Positions 1 through 7,627 of a stretch of DNA of 40,492 nucleotides are shown piece by piece. Position numbers and translations under genes: made by a program. The DNA comes from Sphingosinicella sp. YJ22 (GTDB lineage Bacteria > Pseudomonadota > Alphaproteobacteria > Sphingomonadales > Sphingomonadaceae). Location: positions 1-40,492 of the forward strand of contig NZ_JAANPA010000033.1 in the NCBI RefSeq assembly GCF_011320075.1, written 5' to 3'. Each line of letters opens with the position of its first letter. Within the stretch, counting starts at the first letter, position 1. The notes beneath the pieces are model-generated. The model saw only the letters and a program-made list of their open reading frames with translations, searched no databases and had not been told where the DNA came from.

Positions 1-952
1 TTATTGCATCGGCTTCCTGGCCCAGGCCGTCGCTCTCGCGCTCGGCGCGATGGCCCATCTGGCGCACCTGGGCGAGCAGGTCGGCGCGCACCGGCACCGC
101 GAGCTCGGCGGCGGCGGTCGGCGTCGGCGCGCGCATGTCGGCGGCGAAATCGCACAAAGAGGTGTCGGTCTCGTGGCCGACGGCGGAGATGGTCGGGATC
201 GTCGAGGCGGCAACCGCCCGCACCACCACCTCCTCGTTGAACGCCCACAGATCCTCGATCGAGCCGCCGCCGCGCGCGACGATGACGAGGTCGGGGCGCG
301 GCACCGGCCCGCCGGGCTGGATCGCGCTGAACCCGCTGACCGCCGCGGCGACCTGCTCGGCGGCGCCGTCGCCCTGCACCGGCACCGGCCACAGGATCAC
401 CTCGGTCGGCCAGCGGTCGGCGAGGCGGTGGAGGATGTCGCGGATCACCGCGCCGGTCGGCGAAGTGATCACTCCGATCACCTTGGGCGCGAAGGGCAGC
501 GGCCGCTTGCGGTCGGCGTCGAACAGCCCCTCGGCGGCGAGCTGATGGCGGCGCTTGTCGAGCAGCGCCATCAGCGCGCCCTGGCCCGCCAGCTCGAGCC
601 GCTCGACCACCATCTGGTAGCGCGAGCGCGCCGGATAGGTGGTGATGCGGCCCAGAGCGACCACCTCGATGCCGTCCTCGGGGCGGAACTTGAGACTGCC
701 CGCGCTGGTCCGCCAGATCACCGCGTCGAGGCAGGCGTCCTGGTCCTTGAGGGTGAAATAGCAATGGCCGGAGGCGTGGCGCTTGAAGCCGCTGATCTCG
801 CCGCGCACCCGCACCTGGCCGAACGAATCCTCGATCGTGCGTTTGAGGGTCGCAGCCAATTCGGAAACGCTGAGCGCGGGGGCATTGTCGCCGGGCATCA
901 CATTTGCCAACAGGCCGGTCGAACTATTCGCGGCGCCTTGAGGATCTGTCAT
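1..952 (-). CDS. xseA: Exodeoxyribonuclease VII large subunit (partial, C-terminus outside window)
   Basis: This is the catalytic large subunit of exonuclease VII, which with XseB degrades single-stranded DNA from both ends in the cytoplasm. The frame is open from an ATG at 952 to the window edge and gives 317 residues; the family is usually 400-500 aa, so the coiled C-terminal part is missing. The N-terminal OB-fold is visible ([17 protein letters not shown], then a CYFTLKDQ stretch). The catalytic core carries the family blocks [34 protein letters not shown] and [22 protein letters not shown]. The start codon overlaps the purD start codon on the other strand; a second in-frame ATG lies at 898, before the conserved [10 protein letters not shown] block. 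xseA beside purD is a common alphaproteobacterial arrangement (family knowledge). Confidence 0.95.
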   Translation of the reverse strand, partial: MTDPQGAANSSTGLLANVMPGDNAPALSVSELAATLKRTIEDSFGQVRVRGEISGFKRHASGHCYFTLKDQDACLDAVIWRTSAGSLKFRPEDGIEVVALGRITTYPARSRYQMVVERLELAGQGALMALLDKRRHQLAAEGLFDADRKRPLPFAPKVIGVITSPTGAVIRDILHRLADRWPTEVILWPVPVQGDGAAEQVAAAVSGFSAIQPGGPVPRPDLVIVARGGGSIEDLWAFNEEVVVRAVAASTIPTISAVGHETDTSLCDFAADMRAPTPTAAAELAVPVRADLLAQVRQMGHRAERESDGLGQEADAI

Positions 953-2234
953 GAACATACTGCTGCTGGGATCGGGCGGGCGCGAACATGCGCTGGCATG
1001 GAAGCTGGCGCAATCGCCGAGCTGCGCAAAGCTGTTCGCCGCGCCCGGTAATCCGGGCATTGCCAAGCACGCGCAGCTGGTCCCGCTCGACGCGGCCGAC
1101 CACGCGGCGGTCGTCCAATTCTGCCGTGCCGAGCAAATCGGGCTGGTGGTAATCGGTCCCGAGCAGCCGCTGGTGGACGGCCTCGCCGACAGCCTGCGCG
1201 CCGAGGGCATTCCCGTGTTCGGACCAGGCAAGGACGCGGCGCGGTTGGAAGGCTCCAAGGGCTTCACCAAGCTGCTCTGCGCCCGCGCCGGCATTCCGAC
1301 GGCGCGCTTCGCCCGCGCCGAGACCCGCGCGGAAGCCGAGGCGGAGCTCGACCTGTTCGGCCTGCCGGTGGTGATCAAGGCCGACGGGCTCGCGGCGGGC
1401 AAGGGCGTGGTCATCGCGACCAGCGCCGAGGATGCCGAGGCTGCGGTCGCCGACATGTTCGCCGGCGGCTTCGGCGCGGCCGGCGCGTCGGTGGTGATCG
1501 AGGAGTTTATGGACGGCGAGGAAGTGAGCTTCTTCGCGTTGACCGACGGCAAGACGGTGGTGCCGTTCGGATCGGCCCAGGACCACAAGCGCGTCGGCGA
1601 CGGCGACACAGGCCCCAATACCGGCGGAATGGGCGCCTACAGTCCGGCGAGCATCTTCACGCCGGACCTTCAGCAGCGCGTGCTTGCCGAGATCGTCCAG
1701 CCGACCGTGACCGCGATGGCCGCGGCGGGGACGCCGTTCGTCGGCGTGCTCTACGCGGGGCTGATGCTGACCGAAGAGGGCCCGAAGCTGGTCGAGTATA
1801 ATGCCCGCTTCGGCGACCCGGAATGCCAGGTGCTGATGGCGCGGCTCGACAGCGACCTTGCCGAGCTGATGCTCGCCGCCGCGACCGGGCGCCTTGCCGG
1901 GGCCGCGCCGCCGCGCTTCCGCGACGAGGTCGCGCTCACCGTGGTGATGGCCGCCGAGGGCTATCCCGGGACGCCCCGCAAGGGCGGCGCGGTCGCCAGG
2001 CTCGAGGCCGCGGAGGCGGAGGTGGAAGGCGTGCGCGTCTTCCAGGCGGGGACGGCGGAGGCCGACGGGCGCCTCGTCGCCAATGGCGGCCGGGTGCTCA
2101 ATGTGACCGCGACCGGCGGCGACATCGGCGAGGCGCAGGCGCGCGCCTATGCCGCGGCGGAGCGGATCGACTTCGATACCGGCTTCTACCGCCGCGACAT
2201 CGGCTGGCGCGAGATTGCGCGGCGGGCCGGCTGA
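951..2234 (+). CDS. purD: Phosphoribosylamine-glycine ligase (GAR synthetase)
   Basis: PurD joins phosphoribosylamine and glycine using ATP, the second step of de novo purine synthesis, in the cytosol. The 427-residue product has the usual length. It opens with the signature [18 protein letters not shown], followed by the ATP-grasp region ([20 protein letters not shown] and [20 protein letters not shown]), the [12 protein letters not shown] loop and the metal-binding [13 protein letters not shown] segment. The ATG at 951 is followed directly by the conserved N-terminus, so the start is firm even though its first two bases lie inside the xseA start codon. No clear promoter is visible outside coding DNA, so the promoter probably lies inside xseA. 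Confidence 0.97.
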   Translation: MNILLLGSGGREHALAWKLAQSPSCAKLFAAPGNPGIAKHAQLVPLDAADHAAVVQFCRAEQIGLVVIGPEQPLVDGLADSLRAEGIPVFGPGKDAARLEGSKGFTKLLCARAGIPTARFARAETRAEAEAELDLFGLPVVIKADGLAAGKGVVIATSAEDAEAAVADMFAGGFGAAGASVVIEEFMDGEEVSFFALTDGKTVVPFGSAQDHKRVGDGDTGPNTGGMGAYSPASIFTPDLQQRVLAEIVQPTVTAMAAAGTPFVGVLYAGLMLTEEGPKLVEYNARFGDPECQVLMARLDSDLAELMLAAATGRLAGAAPPRFRDEVALTVVMAAEGYPGTPRKGGAVARLEAAEAEVEGVRVFQAGTAEADGRLVANGGRVLNVTATGGDIGEAQARAYAAAERIDFDTGFYRRDIGWREIARRAG

Positions 2235-2261
2235 CGCTTAAGAGTGGGACCGGAGGAGCCG

Positions 2262-2582
2262 ATGTCGCGCATGTCCAAGTTCCTGATCGGCCTCGCCGCC
2301 GCCCTTGTGGTGGCGCTGGTCGCCTATTGGCCGCTCGGCATGGGCGTGACGTTCGTCGACCGGCTTGAGGCGGGCGCGAACGTGATGGTCGCGCGGGCCG
2401 ACGTCGCCGGGGTGACGGTGGCGATGCAGCGCGCGCCGCTCGCTCGCAAGGCTTTGCTCAGCGGCCCGGCCAACCAGTTCCAGCGCGAAGGGATGGGATC
2501 GCTGCCCGGGATCAACCAGCGGGTGCTCGCCGTGCCCGGCATGGGCCGGGTCGAGTGGACCAACCCGCCGCCGTCGCAATGA
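2262..2582 (+). CDS. Small membrane-anchored protein of unknown function
   Basis: This is a 106-residue protein that I cannot assign to a named family. I prefer the ATG at 2262 because a strong ribosome site (GGAGGAG, 2252-2258) lies just upstream; the frame is also open from a GTG at 2244. A single hydrophobic segment (KFLIGLAAALVVALVAYWPLG) covers about residues 5-25. The remaining 80 residues look extracytoplasmic, with short beta-like stretches (GVTFVDRLEAGANVMVARAD, GVTVAMQRAPL) and a proline-rich end. It lies 27 bp after purD and heads a run of four small membrane proteins on the same strand, so co-transcription with purD is likely. There is no obvious lipobox or catalytic motif. Confidence 0.7.
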   Translation: MSRMSKFLIGLAAALVVALVAYWPLGMGVTFVDRLEAGANVMVARADVAGVTVAMQRAPLARKALLSGPANQFQREGMGSLPGINQRVLAVPGMGRVEWTNPPPSQ

Positions 2583-2610
2583 GGCTTTGGGCAACGAGGG
2601 AGGCGCGCGC

Positions 2611-2724
2611 GTGCCGTTGATCGTCGAGACTCTGATCCTGTTCGTCATCGCCTACCTGCTCGGCATCGGCCTCGCGGCGCTGCTGTTCGGCACACGCCGG
2701 CGCAACAGCTACCTCGAGGAGTGA
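2611..2724 (+). CDS. Single-pass membrane microprotein (37 aa)
   Basis: This very short gene begins with GTG at 2611, preceded by GAGGGAGG at about 2596-2603, and ends with TGA at 2722-2724. The product is 37 residues: a short N-terminus, one strongly hydrophobic helix (TLILFVIAYLLGIGLAALLF) and a positively charged tail (GTRRRNSYLEE). The Arg triplet after the helix suggests that the C-terminus faces the cytoplasm. It sits 28 bp after the previous gene and 4 bp before another 37-residue membrane protein. The function is unknown. The ribosome site, the intact frame and the chained spacing are the only evidence that it is real. Confidence 0.6.
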   Translation: MPLIVETLILFVIAYLLGIGLAALLFGTRRRNSYLEE

Positions 2725-2728
2725 GGCG

Positions 2729-2842
2729 GTGATCGAGCTGATCCAACATTTTCAGGTGCCGCTTGCCATCACGGTGGCGATCGGCTTCGCGACCGGGCTG
2801 TGGATGTTCCGCGCCCGCACACAGGGGGACCGCGAACCATGA
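2729..2842 (+). CDS. Second membrane microprotein (37 aa), overlapping the next gene
   Basis: The gene starts with GTG at 2729, behind GAGGAGTGAGGCG, and its TGA (2840-2842) overlaps the ATG of the next gene (2839) in an ATGA, which implies translational coupling. The 37-residue product has a short amphipathic start (VIELIQHFQV) and then one hydrophobic stretch (PLAITVAIGFATGLWMF), ending in a polar tail. It resembles the preceding 37-residue protein in size and design but not clearly in sequence. No function can be assigned. The overlap and the regular chain of four membrane genes make a coding role more likely than chance. Confidence 0.55.
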   Translation: MIELIQHFQVPLAITVAIGFATGLWMFRARTQGDREP

Positions 2843-3369
2843 ATTTCGATTCCACCACCACTTTCCTGATCGTCGGCGCGGCGATCGTCGTCCTGCTCGT
2901 GCTGTGGGCGGTGCTCCGCGCCGCGTCGCGCGTATCGGTCGCCAAGGAAGCCCGGGACCGCGCCGGCGAGCCTTATGTCGCCAACAAGGAGCGGCCCTAC
3001 ATGAAGGAGGCGGCGCCTGCCGCAGACCTCGCGCCGCCCTCCGCCGATCCCGACGTCGCCCAACCGGCCGTGCCGGTGGCCGAGGATTTCGCCGGCATCG
3101 CCTTCCCGCCGCGCGCCACCGATCATGGCGACTTGCTCACCCGCCTCAAGGGCGTCGGGCCCAAGCTCGCCGCGATGCTCAACGACCAGGGCATCACCCG
3201 CTACGAGCAGCTCGCGTCGATGGACGATTCCCAGCTCGCGGCGCTCGATGCGCGGCTCGGCACGTTCAAGGGCCGCCTCGCCCGCGACCGAGTCCCCGAG
3301 CAGGCCCGCTATCTCGCCAGCGGCGACACCGCCGGCTTCGAGGCGACCTTCGGCAAGCTCGGGAGCTAG
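2839..3369 (+). CDS. Membrane-anchored helix-hairpin-helix protein
   Basis: The 176-residue protein starts at ATG 2839, coupled to the upstream microprotein by ATGA. The N-terminus holds one transmembrane helix (TFLIVGAAIVVLLVLWAVL, about residues 8-26). A low-complexity Ala/Pro linker follows, then a C-terminal helix-hairpin-helix fold (LLTRLKGVGPKLAAMLNDQG) with the GVGPKLA hairpin typical of non-specific DNA-binding or protein-interaction HhH domains. A similar domain is found in proteins annotated as predicted 5'-nuclease-like or NADH dehydrogenase subunit E-like. Nuclease residues are not evident, so a scaffold or DNA-tethering role is only a guess. Its TAG overlaps the stop of the convergent downstream gene. 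Confidence 0.75.
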   Translation: MNFDSTTTFLIVGAAIVVLLVLWAVLRAASRVSVAKEARDRAGEPYVANKERPYMKEAAPAADLAPPSADPDVAQPAVPVAEDFAGIAFPPRATDHGDLLTRLKGVGPKLAAMLNDQGITRYEQLASMDDSQLAALDARLGTFKGRLARDRVPEQARYLASGDTAGFEATFGKLGS

Positions 3370-3857
3370 TGCCCGGTCGGGACGTCGCCCTCCCGCATCC
3401 GGCCTGACCCTGCGAACCACATGTCGAAGGCGGCGACCAGATCGTCAAAAGAGCGATCGGTTCCGGTCGCCACCAGTAAGACCTCGCCATAACCAAGCTT
3501 GCGATTGGCGGCCGCGATCTTGCGCTGCCACCAGTTGGCGGCGACAAAGCGCTGCGGCTCGTGGAGGCTCAGTCCCAGCATTCGAGTGCGTGACACCTCG
3601 ACCACACGCGCCGACCGGATCGCGCTCAGCGGGATCGGCTCGGGACGCCAGCGTCGCCAGTAGACGCCGTCTCCGTCGATCCGGATCTCGACCCGGCGAG
3701 AAAATATGCGGGTTCCGATTAAGAATGCGCCGAGCGCGAAGAACGGAGTGCCGAGATAGCCTCCGAGCCAGACCTCGTAGTCGAGCGGGCTCCCGCTCAC
3801 CGCGATCCAGAAGGCCCCGGCGGCCATGGCGACGGAAAGCAGGAACAGAGCAAGCAT
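3366..3857 (-). CDS. STM3941-like membrane protein of unknown function
   Basis: This 163-residue protein has two N-terminal hydrophobic segments (MLALFLLSVAMAAGAFWIAV, and YLGTPFFALGAFLIG further on). A cytosolic part follows with a pleckstrin-homology-like pattern of strands (RVEIRIDGDGVYWRRW, PIPLSAIRSARVVEV). It resembles the uncharacterised STM3941-type proteins; I infer this from the layout and the PLSAIRSARV block, without a search. I chose ATG 3857. A TTG at 3893 overlapping the stop of the upstream transporter gene (TTGA) is an alternative that would couple translation of the two genes. It is most likely co-transcribed with the CNNM-type gene upstream. No catalytic residues are apparent. 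Confidence 0.7.
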   Translation of the reverse strand: MLALFLLSVAMAAGAFWIAVSGSPLDYEVWLGGYLGTPFFALGAFLIGTRIFSRRVEIRIDGDGVYWRRWRPEPIPLSAIRSARVVEVSRTRMLGLSLHEPQRFVAANWWQRKIAAANRKLGYGEVLLVATGTDRSFDDLVAAFDMWFAGSGRMREGDVPTGH

Positions 3858-3889
3858 CCGCGCTGGCGAATTTCTTGCTTCGAAGGCCC

Positions 3890-5218
3890 TCAACCCCGGC
3901 GCCTCGTCTTGATCTCGCTGGCGAGCAGCTTGTCGATCTTGCGGCCGTCCATGTCGACGATCTCGAACTGCCAGCCGCCGAAGCGGAAGCGCTCGCCGAC
4001 CTCGGGCAGGTGCTTGAGCACCGACAAGGCGAAGCCCGCGGCGGTCGCATAGTCGCGGTCGGCGGGGAGCGGGATTCCGAGCCGGTCGGCGAGGATGTCC
4101 GCCGAGACCGAGCCGGACACCCACCAGCTGCCGTCGTCGCGCTCGACCAGCGGCGGATCGGTGGCGAGATCGGCGTCCGACGCGAAGGCGCCGGCGAGCG
4201 CGGTGAGCAGGTCGGCCGGAGTCACCAAGCCGTCGAAATGGCCATATTCGTCATGGACGAACACCATCGGCACGCCCGATTCCTGGAGGACCCGAAGCGC
4301 GTCCATCGCGTCCATGCGGTCGTGGATGATCGGCACCTCGCGCATCAGGGCGCGCAGATCGACGGGAGCGCCTTCGAGCGCGGCGGCGATGATGTCGCGC
4401 GACTGGACGACCCCGATGACATTGTCGACGGTCCCCTCGGCGACCGGGATCCGGCTGTGCGGGGTCGAGCGCAGAAACTCGCGAATCGCCGCCGCGTCGG
4501 CGTCGGCGTCGATCCAGTCGACATCGGTGCGCGGGGTCATGATCTCGCGGGTCGGCCGGTCGGCGAGGCGCACCACGCCTGAAATGATCGCCCGCTCGCT
4601 CTCCTCCAGCACGCCGGCATGGGTCGCCTCGGCGACGACCATGTGCAGGTCCTCGGCAGTGACGTGATCGGCCGATTCGCGGTTCATCCGGAGCAGCGAG
4701 AAGATGAGGCTGCTGGTGCGGTCGAGGAGCCAGACCAGAGGCGCGGTGATGCGCGCCACCCACTGCATCGGCACCGCCACCACGATGGCGATCCGCTCGG
4801 GCGAGCGCAGCGCGAACTGCTTGGGCACGAGCTCGCCGATCACCAGGCTGACATATGTCACGAGCACGATGACGATGGTGAAGCCGACCCGCGCGGCGAT
4901 GTCCGGATCGAGGCCGAGCGCGGCGATGCGCTGGCCGATCGGCCCGCCGAGGCTTGCACCCGAATAGGCGCCGGCGAGGATTCCGATCAGGGTGATTCCG
5001 ATCTGCACGGCCGACAGGAAGCGGCCGGGATCGGCGGCCAGCGCAAGCGCGGCGGTGGCGCCGCGGCGCCCGGTCCGCTCCAGCGCCTTGAGGCGCGGGC
5101 GGCGGGCGGAGACGATGGCCAGCTCCGACATGGCGAGGACGCCGTTGAGCGCGATCAGCAACAGGATGATGCCGACGTCCAGCCAGGGAATGGGCGCGAG
5201 GGTTTCGGGAGACGGCAT
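3890..5218 (-). CDS. CNNM/CorC-type transporter (hemolysin family; DUF21-CBS-CorC_HlyC)
   Basis: This is a 442-residue inner-membrane protein of the TlyC/YfjD family, often annotated as hemolysin but now linked to magnesium or cobalt export (family knowledge). The DUF21 transmembrane region spans about residues 12-200, with helices such as VGIILLLIALNGVLAMSEL and VGFTIVIVLVTYVSLVIGEL. Two CBS domains follow (beginning near EIMTPRTDVDWIDAD and VPIIHDRMDAMDALRVLQES), and the C-terminal CorC_HlyC domain includes WWVSGSVSADILADRLG and FGGWQFEIVDMDGRKI. The length is typical. It is divergent from the OmpA lipoprotein gene and probably leads a two-gene unit with the downstream STM3941-like gene. 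Confidence 0.9.
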   Translation of the reverse strand: MPSPETLAPIPWLDVGIILLLIALNGVLAMSELAIVSARRPRLKALERTGRRGATAALALAADPGRFLSAVQIGITLIGILAGAYSGASLGGPIGQRIAALGLDPDIAARVGFTIVIVLVTYVSLVIGELVPKQFALRSPERIAIVVAVPMQWVARITAPLVWLLDRTSSLIFSLLRMNRESADHVTAEDLHMVVAEATHAGVLEESERAIISGVVRLADRPTREIMTPRTDVDWIDADADAAAIREFLRSTPHSRIPVAEGTVDNVIGVVQSRDIIAAALEGAPVDLRALMREVPIIHDRMDAMDALRVLQESGVPMVFVHDEYGHFDGLVTPADLLTALAGAFASDADLATDPPLVERDDGSWWVSGSVSADILADRLGIPLPADRDYATAAGFALSVLKHLPEVGERFRFGGWQFEIVDMDGRKIDKLLASEIKTRRRG

Positions 5219-5288
5219 GGTGCGGCTTCCCAGCCTTTAGCCGCTGAACGGCAGGTGCGACAACCGCCTGTTGTAATGTGACGTTCAT

Positions 5289-5315
5289 GGAACAACCCGC
5301 GGCGGAGGGCGGTTC
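5289..5315 (+). promoter_or_regulatory. Candidate EcfG (general stress) promoter
   Basis: GGAAC at 5289-5293 is followed, 17 bases later, by GGTT (CGGTTC at 5310-5315). This is one base from the GGAAC-N16/17-CGTT consensus used by EcfG sigma factors in Alphaproteobacteria. It would start transcription near 5322, about 38 bases before the ATG at 5360. It is inferred from motif match only. Confidence 0.45.
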
Positions 5316-5359
5316 ACATGGCGCACGACAGTATTCCAGAGTTCACGAAAGGATGTCGC

Positions 5360-6031
5360 ATGCCTGTAAAACGGCTCCCCACCACCCTCTTCGCCATTGC
5401 CCTGATGGGCGGCACCGCCGCCTGCGTCACCAATCCCGAGACCGGCGAACGTGAGTTTCCCGTTCGCACCGCGGTCGGCGCCGGAATCGGCGCGATCGGC
5501 GGCTATCTGCTCGGCGACCTGATCGGCGGGCGCAGCGACCGTACCGAGCGGATCGTCGGCGCCGGCATCGGCGCCGTCGCCGGCGGCGCGATCGGCCAAT
5601 ATATGGACCAGCAGGAAGCGCGCCTGCGGCGCGAGACCGCCGGCAGCGGAATCGAGGTCGGCCGCGAGGGCAACGACCTGGTGCTGCGCATGCCGGCCGG
5701 GATCACCTTCGCCTTCGACCGGTCCGATATCCAGCCGCAATTCCAGGCGACGCTCGACGAAGTCGCCCAGACGCTGCAGGCCTATCCGTCGACGGCGATC
5801 GACGTCTACGGCCACACCGACAGCACCGGCACCGACGCCTACAACCAGAATTTGTCGGAGCAGCGCGCCCGCTCGGTCGCCAACTATCTGATCTCGCGCG
5901 GCGTCCAGCCGGTCCGAATCGCCACGCGCGGCTTCGGCGAGAGCCAGCTTCTGGTCAATCCGGAGCGGACGGAAGCCGACCGCCAGGCCAACCGCCGGGT
6001 CGAGATTCGAATCTCGCCGGTCAGCCAGTAA
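5360..6031 (+). CDS. OmpA-family glycine-zipper lipoprotein
   Basis: This 223-residue envelope protein probably ties the outer membrane to peptidoglycan. I start at ATG 5360, which has a GAAAGGA site 7 bases upstream and begins a clear signal sequence ending in GGTAAC, so Cys22 is the likely lipidated residue; the -3 position is Thr rather than the usual Leu. Next comes a glycine-zipper region (VGAGIGAIGGYLLGDLIGG, then VGAGIGAVAGGAIGQYM), about residues 38-85. The C-terminal OmpA domain (about 110-223) holds IDVYGHTDSTGTDAYNQNLS and NRRVEIRI, the peptidoglycan-binding signature. It resembles YiaD-type proteins. Expression under envelope or general stress is suggested by the upstream EcfG-like motif. 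Confidence 0.9.
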   Translation: MPVKRLPTTLFAIALMGGTAACVTNPETGEREFPVRTAVGAGIGAIGGYLLGDLIGGRSDRTERIVGAGIGAVAGGAIGQYMDQQEARLRRETAGSGIEVGREGNDLVLRMPAGITFAFDRSDIQPQFQATLDEVAQTLQAYPSTAIDVYGHTDSTGTDAYNQNLSEQRARSVANYLISRGVQPVRIATRGFGESQLLVNPERTEADRQANRRVEIRISPVSQ

Positions 6032-6037
6032 CTGGCC

Positions 6038-6154
6038 GTCATTGCGAGCCGAAGGCGAAGCAATCCAGTCCAGCTCCGGGCTGGAGTGCTTCGCTGCTGC
6101 GCAGCAGCAGTTTATCCTGAGCGACGCAGGCAGCGTCGAAGGGTTCGCAATGAC
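6038..6154. repeat. Palindromic intergenic repeat, copy A
   Basis: This 117-bp element is bounded by GTCATTGCG and its inverse CGCAATGAC. The left arm carries GAAGGCGAAGCAATCCAG, and the interior has its own hairpins (CTGCTGCGCAGCAG). It fills the gap between the convergent ompA-like and cysC genes, where it could act as a bidirectional terminator. The ends match copy B at 13595-13679. Confidence 0.8.
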
Positions 6155-6159
6155 GATGC

Positions 6160-6735
6160 TTAGAGCGAAAGGCTCGACAGGATCAGCTCAACCGCCTCGT
6201 CGGGGGTCAGCGCCGTGGTGTCGATCCTGAGCTCCGCCGCCTCGGGCCGCTCATATGGACTGTCGATCCCGGTGAAGCGCGGGATCTCGCCGGCGCGGGC
6301 GCGGCGGTAGAGCCCCTTGGGATCGCGCGCCTCGGCCACGGCAAGCGGCGCATCGACGAAGATCTCGGCGAACTGGCCCGCCGGGAACAGTGCGCGCACC
6401 AGCCGCCGGTCGGCGCGGAACGGCGAGATGAAGGCGGCGAGCACGATCAGGCCCGAATCGACCATCAACCGCGCGACCTCGCCGGCGCGGCGGATATTCT
6501 CGACGCGGTCGTCGTCGCTGAAGCCGAGATCGTTGCTGAGCCCCTGACGCATCGCGTCGCCGTCGAGTAGAAAGGTGTGACGGCCGAGATCGTGGAGGCG
6601 GCGGTCGAGCCGAGTCGCGATCGTCGTCTTACCGGCGGCCGACAGGCCGGTGAACCACAACAGCCGGGGCTTCTGCCCCATCAGCGCCGCGCGCTCGTTC
6701 GGCGCGACGCCGCTGCCCTCCCCGTCTCGAGTCAT
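6160..6735 (-). CDS. cysC: Adenylylsulfate kinase
   Basis: CysC phosphorylates adenosine 5'-phosphosulfate to PAPS in sulfate activation. The 191-residue protein shows the P-loop [11 protein letters not shown] (Gly30-Thr37 region), the DGD motif at 58-60 followed by [13 protein letters not shown], and the family signature [19 protein letters not shown] plus GIDSPYE. All key blocks are intact, so it should be active. It is a stand-alone kinase; no cysD or cysN partner lies in the window. The start ATG (6735) lies 9 bp after the tadA stop, so the two are probably co-transcribed, with tadA first. The unusual pairing gives no clue to regulation by sulfur. Confidence 0.93.
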   Translation of the reverse strand: MTRDGEGSGVAPNERAALMGQKPRLLWFTGLSAAGKTTIATRLDRRLHDLGRHTFLLDGDAMRQGLSNDLGFSDDDRVENIRRAGEVARLMVDSGLIVLAAFISPFRADRRLVRALFPAGQFAEIFVDAPLAVAEARDPKGLYRRARAGEIPRFTGIDSPYERPEAAELRIDTTALTPDEAVELILSSLSL

Positions 6736-6744
6736 GGCTCACGT

Positions 6745-7200
6745 CTAGCCGCGGCGCTCGCGAAAGAAAGCGCGCAGCTGCTCGGCCGCTTCCTCCTCGC
6801 CGATGCCGGACATGACTTCGGGGGCATGGTGACAGGTCGGCTGCGAATAAATCCGCGGACCGTGAAGGACCGCCCCTCCCTTCGGGTCCGGAGCGGCGAA
6901 ATAGAGCCGGCGGATGCGCGCGAAGCCGATCGCGGCGGCGCACATCGCGCACGGCTCGAGCGACACCCACAGATCGCACTCGTCCAGTCTCGAGGTGCCG
7001 AGCACCCGCCCCGCCTCGCGAAGCGCCTCCATCTCGGCATGGGCGGTCGGATCGACCGCGCCGCGCATGCGGTTGCGGGTGACGGCAACCATTTCGTCGC
7101 CGCGAGTCACCACGGCGCCGACCGGCACCTCGCCCGCAGCAGCGGCGGCGGCGGCTTCGTCGAGCGCAATGCGCATGGGCCGGGGCAGCGGGAATGGCAT
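6745..7200 (-). CDS. tadA: tRNA-specific adenosine deaminase
   Basis: TadA converts the wobble adenosine of tRNA-Arg(ACG) to inosine and is normally essential. The 151-residue protein has the zinc-deaminase motifs in order: HAE at residues 54-56 (His ligand and catalytic Glu56) and PCAMC with Cys84 and Cys87. The GEVPVGAVV and SLEPCAMCAAAI blocks are typical. The C-terminal extension (APEVMSGIGEEEAAEQLRAF) also fits TadA rather than cytidine or guanine deaminases. It begins 24 bp downstream of the stop of a small membrane-protein gene and is followed closely by cysC. Confidence 0.94.
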   Translation of the reverse strand: MPFPLPRPMRIALDEAAAAAAAGEVPVGAVVTRGDEMVAVTRNRMRGAVDPTAHAEMEALREAGRVLGTSRLDECDLWVSLEPCAMCAAAIGFARIRRLYFAAPDPKGGAVLHGPRIYSQPTCHHAPEVMSGIGEEEAAEQLRAFFRERRG

Positions 7201-7224
7201 GGCCGGCGCTGCCCCGAAGAAGGC

Positions 7225-7446
7225 TTATTGCTGCGGAGCGGGCTGCGCCTGGTTCGCCGGAGCACCCTCGCCCGGGCGCTCGACGACCGGGACGGGGACG
7301 ACGACATTGCGCTGCTCGACCGAAATGTTGACCGGCTGAACCTCGATGCGGTTGCCGCCCTGGGGAATGTTGATCACGCCGAGCCACACCAGGACCACGG
7401 CGAGCAGGACGACAAGAGCGAGGATCATCAGCAAGAGTCGGAGCAT
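7225..7446 (-). CDS. Small single-pass membrane protein of unknown function
   Basis: This is a 73-residue protein with one N-terminal transmembrane helix ([20 protein letters not shown], about residues 4-23). A short periplasmic part follows ([20 protein letters not shown]) and ends in a Pro/Gln/Ala-rich tail. No named family is recognised. GGAG lies about 9 bases before the ATG at 7446. It is divergent from rpmB and upstream of tadA on the same strand. On its strand a TATAAG lies upstream at about 7460-7465, next to a GTTGGCCGACCAAC palindrome that could serve as an operator. Confidence 0.7.
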   Translation of the reverse strand: MLRLLLMILALVVLLAVVLVWLGVINIPQGGNRIEVQPVNISVEQRNVVVPVPVVERPGEGAPANQAQPAPQQ

Positions 7447-7468
7447 TCCGCGTCTCCACTTATATCAG

Positions 7469-7516
7469 GTTGGCCGACCAACGAGCCGATTGCATAATCG
7501 GTTGCACCTGCGCAAC
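7469..7516. promoter_or_regulatory. Three adjacent inverted repeats upstream of rpmB
   Basis: Three perfect dyads follow one another: GTTGG-CCGA-CCAAC (7469-7482), CCGATT-GCAT-AATCGG (7486-7501) and GTTGC-ACCTGC-GCAAC (7501-7516). They lie between the divergent small membrane protein and the rpmB promoter. They may be operator sites or RNA hairpins; the sequence alone does not decide. Confidence 0.5.
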
Positions 7517-7531
7517 GAAATGCCGCTCGGC

Positions 7532-7560
7532 TTGACGGAGGGCGGCCCTCAAGCTATGCG
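7532..7560 (+). promoter_or_regulatory. Probable housekeeping promoter of rpmB
   Basis: TTGACG (7532-7537) and TATGCG (7555-7560) are separated by exactly 17 bases, a good match to a sigma-70 type promoter. Transcription would start near 7567 and leave a leader of about 60 bases that contains a CCCGC-TTCTT-GCGGG hairpin (7581-7595). Confidence 0.6.
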
Positions 7561-7627
7561 CCCCATCGCTTTCCGGGAGACCCGCTTCTTGCGGGCTTTC
7601 GCCGAACATCCAGGAAGAGACACGATC

